From the NCBI GenBank assembly GCA_046724665.1, contig JBKOWZ010000245.1, positions 1 to 16,789 on the forward strand: 16,789 bases of DNA, in the 5' to 3' direction. This document shows positions 14,267 to 16,789 of the stretch, one piece after another (within the stretch, counting starts at the first letter, position 1; each line of letters starts with the position of its first letter). The stretch is from Actinocrinis sp046724665. GTDB lineage: Bacteria > Actinomycetota > Actinomycetes > Streptomycetales > Catenulisporaceae. Under the pieces are notes generated by a model that did no database searches, was not told where the DNA came from, and saw nothing but the letters and a program-made list of their open reading frames with translations. The position numbers and the translations under genes are program-made.

Positions 14267-15024
14267 GCACCCGCAGAGACCCGCTCGTGGTCACCGGCCT
14301 CGCCGTCGTCACCATCGCCGCCGCCGTCTCCTCCTTCGGCGCGCTCGACGGCACCGCTCGGCTCGCGGGCTGGACGCCGAAGACGGCCGTGCTCTTGCCG
14401 GTCACCGTGGACGCCACCGCCGCCGTCGCGACGAGAATCTGGCTCTCCGCCGAGACCAACGAGAAGGCCCGGCGCTTCGCCCGCTCCGTCGCCTTCGGCG
14501 CGATCATCGTCTCTTTGCTCGGGAACGGCGTGTTCCACCTCGCCGAGGCCGGGTACCTCGCCCCCGGCGTCTGGCTCGTGATCGCCGCCGGAGGCATCTC
14601 CCCGCTCGCCCTCGCCGTCGTCGCCCACCTCGCCGTCTTACGCGGGGCGACGGTCCCGGAGGTACCTGCCCGGGTCGAGCCGCCTCTACCGGTGCAGGCA
14701 CCCGCGCCTCTACCCGTAGTCGAGTCGGTACCTACTCCGACCGCTCCGGCGGCCATACCCGAAAAGCCCAAGGCCGCCCTACCTCCGGCCCCGAAGAAGA
14801 CGGAGAAGGCCACCCCTGCGCTGGTAGACCCGGCTGAGCAGAAGTCGGCGGACGATCGCTCGTGGGCGGATCTACTCGAAGCCGCTCGGGAAGTAGACGC
14901 GGCTACCCGAAAGAGCGCAGGCCGGGCCGCCGGAGTAGGGCGGCTCAAGGCCGAGTTAGGGGTAGGCCAGACCCGCGCCCAGCAACTCCGGGATGCCCTC
15001 GCGGCGGTGCCTGAACCCGCGTAG
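14263..15024 (+). CDS. DUF2637-family membrane protein with Pro-rich linker and C-terminal HTH-like segment
   Basis: A 253-residue protein from ATG 14263 (GGGGAG 7 bp upstream, start overlapping the previous stop). The N-terminal half has about four membrane segments (roughly 8-28, 40-60, 73-93, 102-125) and the family-like stretch SSFGALDGTARLAGW. DUF2637 proteins are common on actinomycete plasmids and AICEs, near transfer and spread genes, but have no proven activity. A Pro/Ala/Lys-rich linker (about 130-190) leads to an Arg/Ala helical end (GVGRLKAELGVGQTRAQQLRDAL) that looks like a helix-turn-helix. Two Leu residues use TTA (14638-14640 and 14956-14958), rare in this GC-rich DNA and bldA-dependent in Streptomyces. 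CTA and GTA codons are also frequent in the linker. Confidence 0.82.
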   Translation: MSTRRDPLVVTGLAVVTIAAAVSSFGALDGTARLAGWTPKTAVLLPVTVDATAAVATRIWLSAETNEKARRFARSVAFGAIIVSLLGNGVFHLAEAGYLAPGVWLVIAAGGISPLALAVVAHLAVLRGATVPEVPARVEPPLPVQAPAPLPVVESVPTPTAPAAIPEKPKAALPPAPKKTEKATPALVDPAEQKSADDRSWADLLEAAREVDAATRKSAGRAAGVGRLKAELGVGQTRAQQLRDALAAVPEPA

Positions 15025-15042
15025 GCGAGTACCGACGACGAA

Positions 15043-15066
15043 GGCCCCACAGCACGTTGCGGGGCC
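15043..15066. terminator. Hairpin terminator between DUF2637 and gntR genes
   Basis: GGCCCC (15043-15048) pairs with GGGGCC (15061-15066). An inner GCA/TGC pairing closes a CGT loop and leaves ACA bulged. It lies in the 51-bp gap between convergent stop codons. Confidence 0.65.
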
Positions 15067-15075
15067 GTACTTGTC

Positions 15076-15762
15076 TTAGAAGGCGCCCGAGACGCGCTCC
15101 TCGAACCGGTGCCCGCCCTTTACCATCACGGTCGCCTCGACCGGCAGACCGTCGGCGGTGAACAGCACCCGGAAGTGCCGCAAGACCGGAACGTCGTCAG
15201 GTAGTTCCAACAGCTCCAGCTCGGCCGTCGTCGGCAACCGCGCCGAAACGATCTCCTCGTATCGGACCGGAGCGTGCCCCAAATCGGCCAGCAGAGCCGC
15301 CGCACCGCCCTTAATGCGCCGCCGGTCGGCCAGCCCTGTACCCGCCGCGATGTCCACCGGGTAATAGGACCAGGACAACTCGACCGGCGTACTGTCGAGC
15401 CGCATCAGCCGGTGACGCATGATGACGCTCGCCGCTCTGCCGAACGCGTCCGCTACTGCGATCGGCGGCACGACTTCGGCGACGGCCAGGAGTTCATAGC
15501 TGTACCCGCCTTCCGCCTGAACGTATGCGGTCGTGTCGATCGGCATCCGGCCCGTCGCGTAGACGCCTGAGCCGCGCCGACCTTCGGCGAAGCCTTCGTC
15601 CTTGAGGACCTGGATCGCACGCTGGACTGTGGGCGAGCCGACACCGTAACGCTCCATCAGTTCGTGGGTTGTCGGCAGCTTGCCCGACAGGTCGCCGGAC
15701 ATGATCAGGGCACGCAGATCGGCGGCGATCCGCTGGTGAACCGGTCGGCCGTCCGACCTCAC
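15076..15762 (-). CDS. GntR/HutC-family repressor with UTRA domain (KorSA-like)
   Basis: A 228-residue regulator. The N-terminal winged helix (about 7-70) reads VHQRIAADLRALIMSGDLSGKLPTTHELMERYGVGSPTVQRAIQVLKDEGF, ending in GRRGSGVY. A UTRA effector domain (about 85-225) follows, with MRHRLMRL, YYPVDIAAGTGLAD, IKGGAAALLADLG and EEIVSARLPT. Its GTG start overlaps the stop of the upstream UTRA-only gene (GTGA), so the pair is translationally coupled. In pSAM2 the GntR protein KorSA controls replication and transfer functions; the same role is likely here by context. The candidate operator is the tandem palindrome near 16366-16391. Confidence 0.92.
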   Translation of the reverse strand: MRSDGRPVHQRIAADLRALIMSGDLSGKLPTTHELMERYGVGSPTVQRAIQVLKDEGFAEGRRGSGVYATGRMPIDTTAYVQAEGGYSYELLAVAEVVPPIAVADAFGRAASVIMRHRLMRLDSTPVELSWSYYPVDIAAGTGLADRRRIKGGAAALLADLGHAPVRYEEIVSARLPTTAELELLELPDDVPVLRHFRVLFTADGLPVEATVMVKGGHRFEERVSGAF

Positions 15763-16310
15763 GGCGACCTCAGTTCGTACCGCAACCGGCGCGGCACGCC
15801 CGGCTCCATGTTCCGCGTCATCGTCATGACCGCGACCTCGAACGGTGTGCCGTCGCCGGAGAACGACGTGCGTACCAGCTCAAGGGCCGTCTCTCCCACG
15901 GGCAGGTCAAGCAGGTCGGCCAACTCGTCGGGCAGACGGATCGCCGAGACGTCCTCGGTGTGCCGCACGGCGATGTAGCCAAGATCGGCCAACAGCCGCA
16001 GCGCACCACCCTTGATCGGCTTGAGTTCAGCGAGCCCAGTCCCGTCGGCAATAGAGGCCGGGTACCAGGAGTCGGCGATCTCGACAGGCCGGTCGTCGAG
16101 CGTCACGACACGTCGGCGGCGCACCGCCAGGCTGCCCGACTCGACGCCCAGCAACGCGGCGACAAGATCCGGCGCGACCGCGCTGCCAGCCGATATGACC
16201 TTGTGGCGCCCGACATGCCCGGCGTCGGCTGCTTCCCGCGCCCACGGGTCGGCCTGCCCGTCGGCGCGCGGCGAGAGGTACGGCGTAGACGCGGTGATCC
16301 ACTCGGCCAT
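15759..16310 (-). CDS. UTRA-domain protein lacking the GntR helix-turn-helix
   Basis: A 183-residue paralogue of the effector half of the next gene. Shared blocks include the RRRRVVTLDDRPVEIADSWYP region, then GTGLAELKPIKGGALRLLADLG and VSAIRLP. The first 30 or so residues (MAEWITASTPYLSPRADGQADPWAREA) replace the DNA-binding wing with a short N-terminus that has no helix-turn-helix. ATG 16310 is preceded by AGGAGGGAG at 7 bp, a strong site, so the short form looks like the intended product rather than a truncation. It may bind the effector or heterodimerise with the full GntR protein. Similar stand-alone UTRA proteins occur in actinomycetes; their role is unsettled. Confidence 0.85.
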   Translation of the reverse strand: MAEWITASTPYLSPRADGQADPWAREAADAGHVGRHKVISAGSAVAPDLVAALLGVESGSLAVRRRRVVTLDDRPVEIADSWYPASIADGTGLAELKPIKGGALRLLADLGYIAVRHTEDVSAIRLPDELADLLDLPVGETALELVRTSFSGDGTPFEVAVMTMTRNMEPGVPRRLRYELRSP

Positions 16311-16341
16311 GGCGCGGCTCCCTCCTGTCCCTCCTGGTCAA

Positions 16342-16391
16342 ATCCTAGACTCGCCGATCCCGTAGAAGTTTATAACTTTTAGTTCTAAACT
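16342..16391. promoter_or_regulatory. Divergent control region with two tandem AGTT-N3-AACT operators
   Basis: Two copies of AGTT-N3-AACT (16367-16377 and 16381-16391) lie 14 bp apart centre to centre in a conspicuously AT-rich patch. Both contain GT-N5-AC, the general GntR-family operator pattern. TAGGAT (16347-16342, minus) is a candidate -10 for the UTRA/gntR operon, and TATAAC (16371-16376), inside the first operator, is one for the rightward genes. A bound repressor would cover the rightward promoter and the upstream edge of the leftward one. Confidence 0.65.
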
Positions 16392-16427
16392 CTGGGCACC
16401 GGAAGCCCTCGACATGAGGTGATCTGC

Positions 16428-16706
16428 ATGCCCAGCGCACCGACCCGATCCGACTCCGCAGCCGCCACCCTCTACACCATTCCGGCGGAAGTCCCGATCC
16501 GCCTTGTCGTCTGGGGCGCGACCGAGGACGACGTCAAGCGGGCGATCTCCGAAGCCTCCTGGGGTTGGGGTCGCCTAACGTGGGAGTTCGTCGAGATCGA
16601 GCGCCACATCGGTGTGCCGTGCCCGATCGACGTCGAGGACCCGTGGTCCATCGCGGCGGACCGCCACTATGACTGGGCTTACGCCGCGTTCAGGGCCGAC
16701 CGGTGA
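16428..16706 (+). CDS. Small protein of unknown function in the element
   Basis: A 92-residue, soluble, Trp-rich protein (six Trp) with no membrane segment or recognised motif. Its middle (ATEDDVKRAISEASWGWGRLTWEFVEIERHIGVPC) is predicted mixed alpha/beta. The start ATG 16428 has GAGGTGA 5-6 bp upstream; an in-frame GTG at 16419 lies within that site and is rejected. It is divergent from the UTRA/GntR operon across the tandem operators, so probably repressed by them, and its stop overlaps the next start (GTGA). Confidence 0.75.
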   Translation: MPSAPTRSDSAAATLYTIPAEVPIRLVVWGATEDDVKRAISEASWGWGRLTWEFVEIERHIGVPCPIDVEDPWSIAADRHYDWAYAAFRADR

Positions 16707-16789
16707 ACGAACTCAAGCAGGCGCACGAGGAGCTGAAAACCGCCTTGGAGCCGCTTGGCGTGGACGTCGGCCCCGAGTTGCTCGCTATC
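16703..16789 (+). CDS. Start of a further coupled gene (3' end outside window)
   Basis: GTG 16703 overlaps the stop of the previous gene by the GTGA arrangement and opens a frame that stays open to the last base (29 codons). The product begins (M)NELKQAHEELKTALEPLGVDVG, a charged, probably helical N-terminus. It is too short to assign; the coupling suggests it belongs to the same operon. Confidence 0.55.
   Translation, partial: MNELKQAHEELKTALEPLGVDVGPELLAI

Larger units (their letters stand above)
13577..16789. mobile_element. Left end of a probable AICE-type (pSAM2-like) integrative element
   Basis: The region starts at the tRNA 3' fragment and carries genes typical of actinomycete integrative and conjugative elements: a DUF2637 membrane protein, GntR/UTRA repressors (compare KorSA of pSAM2) and small coupled genes of unknown function. 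The orientation of the fragment (3' end to the left) predicts that the intact tRNA and the integrase lie beyond the right edge. No integrase, replication or FtsK-like transfer gene is inside the window, so the element class is inferred from cargo and the att site. Confidence 0.65.

Overview
The window is high-GC actinobacterial DNA. The gene order penicillin-binding protein, GT87 glycosyltransferase, PLP racemase, FemX, endonuclease IV, then rpsF-ssb-rpsR-rplI and dnaB resembles the conserved chromosomal core near oriC in Streptomyces and relatives (Streptomycetales or Catenulisporales). No species is claimed.

Positions 1-10142 are core chromosome. The window opens inside a class A-like penicillin-binding protein and continues into a polytopic GT87 membrane glycosyltransferase. 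A minus-strand operon converges on it, in transcription order: small membrane protein, endonuclease IV (nfo), FemX-type peptidoglycan cross-bridge transferase, and an atypical alanine-racemase-fold protein. Cell-wall synthesis is therefore the theme of the first 5 kb. Divergently, rpsF-ssb-rpsR-rplI runs from a promoter whose long leader can fold so that the rpsF Shine-Dalgarno is sequestered next to a bulged CCG, as expected for S6:S18 autoregulation. A strong intrinsic terminator ends this operon. A 0.3-kb gap packed with DnaA-box-like 9-mers then leads into dnaB, which ends in an 18-bp hairpin terminator.

Positions 10143-13576 hold regulators typical of variable actinobacterial chromosome. 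They are an ECF sigma factor with a SnoaL-like C-terminal extension, a TetR repressor divergent from a PhnB-like VOC protein with a 22-bp palindrome between them, and a PadR repressor coupled to a HAAS/DUF1700-type membrane protein with a promoter that predicts a leaderless mRNA.

At 13577-13600 there is a severed 3' end of a tRNA gene (T-loop through CCA, probably Leu) on the minus strand, with no matching 5' half. To its right the content changes. It holds short direct repeats, a small anchored or secreted protein overlapping a DUF2637 membrane protein that carries TTA codons, a GntR/UTRA repressor coupled to an HTH-less UTRA paralogue, and two further coupled small genes running off the edge. 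This looks like the left end of an integrated AICE-type (pSAM2-like) element; the integrase, excisionase, replication and transfer genes and the intact tRNA would lie beyond the right edge. The best candidate for something little described is its control region: two tandem AGTT-N3-AACT palindromes between the UTRA/GntR operon and the divergent small genes. No CRISPR array, rRNA or intact tRNA was seen.
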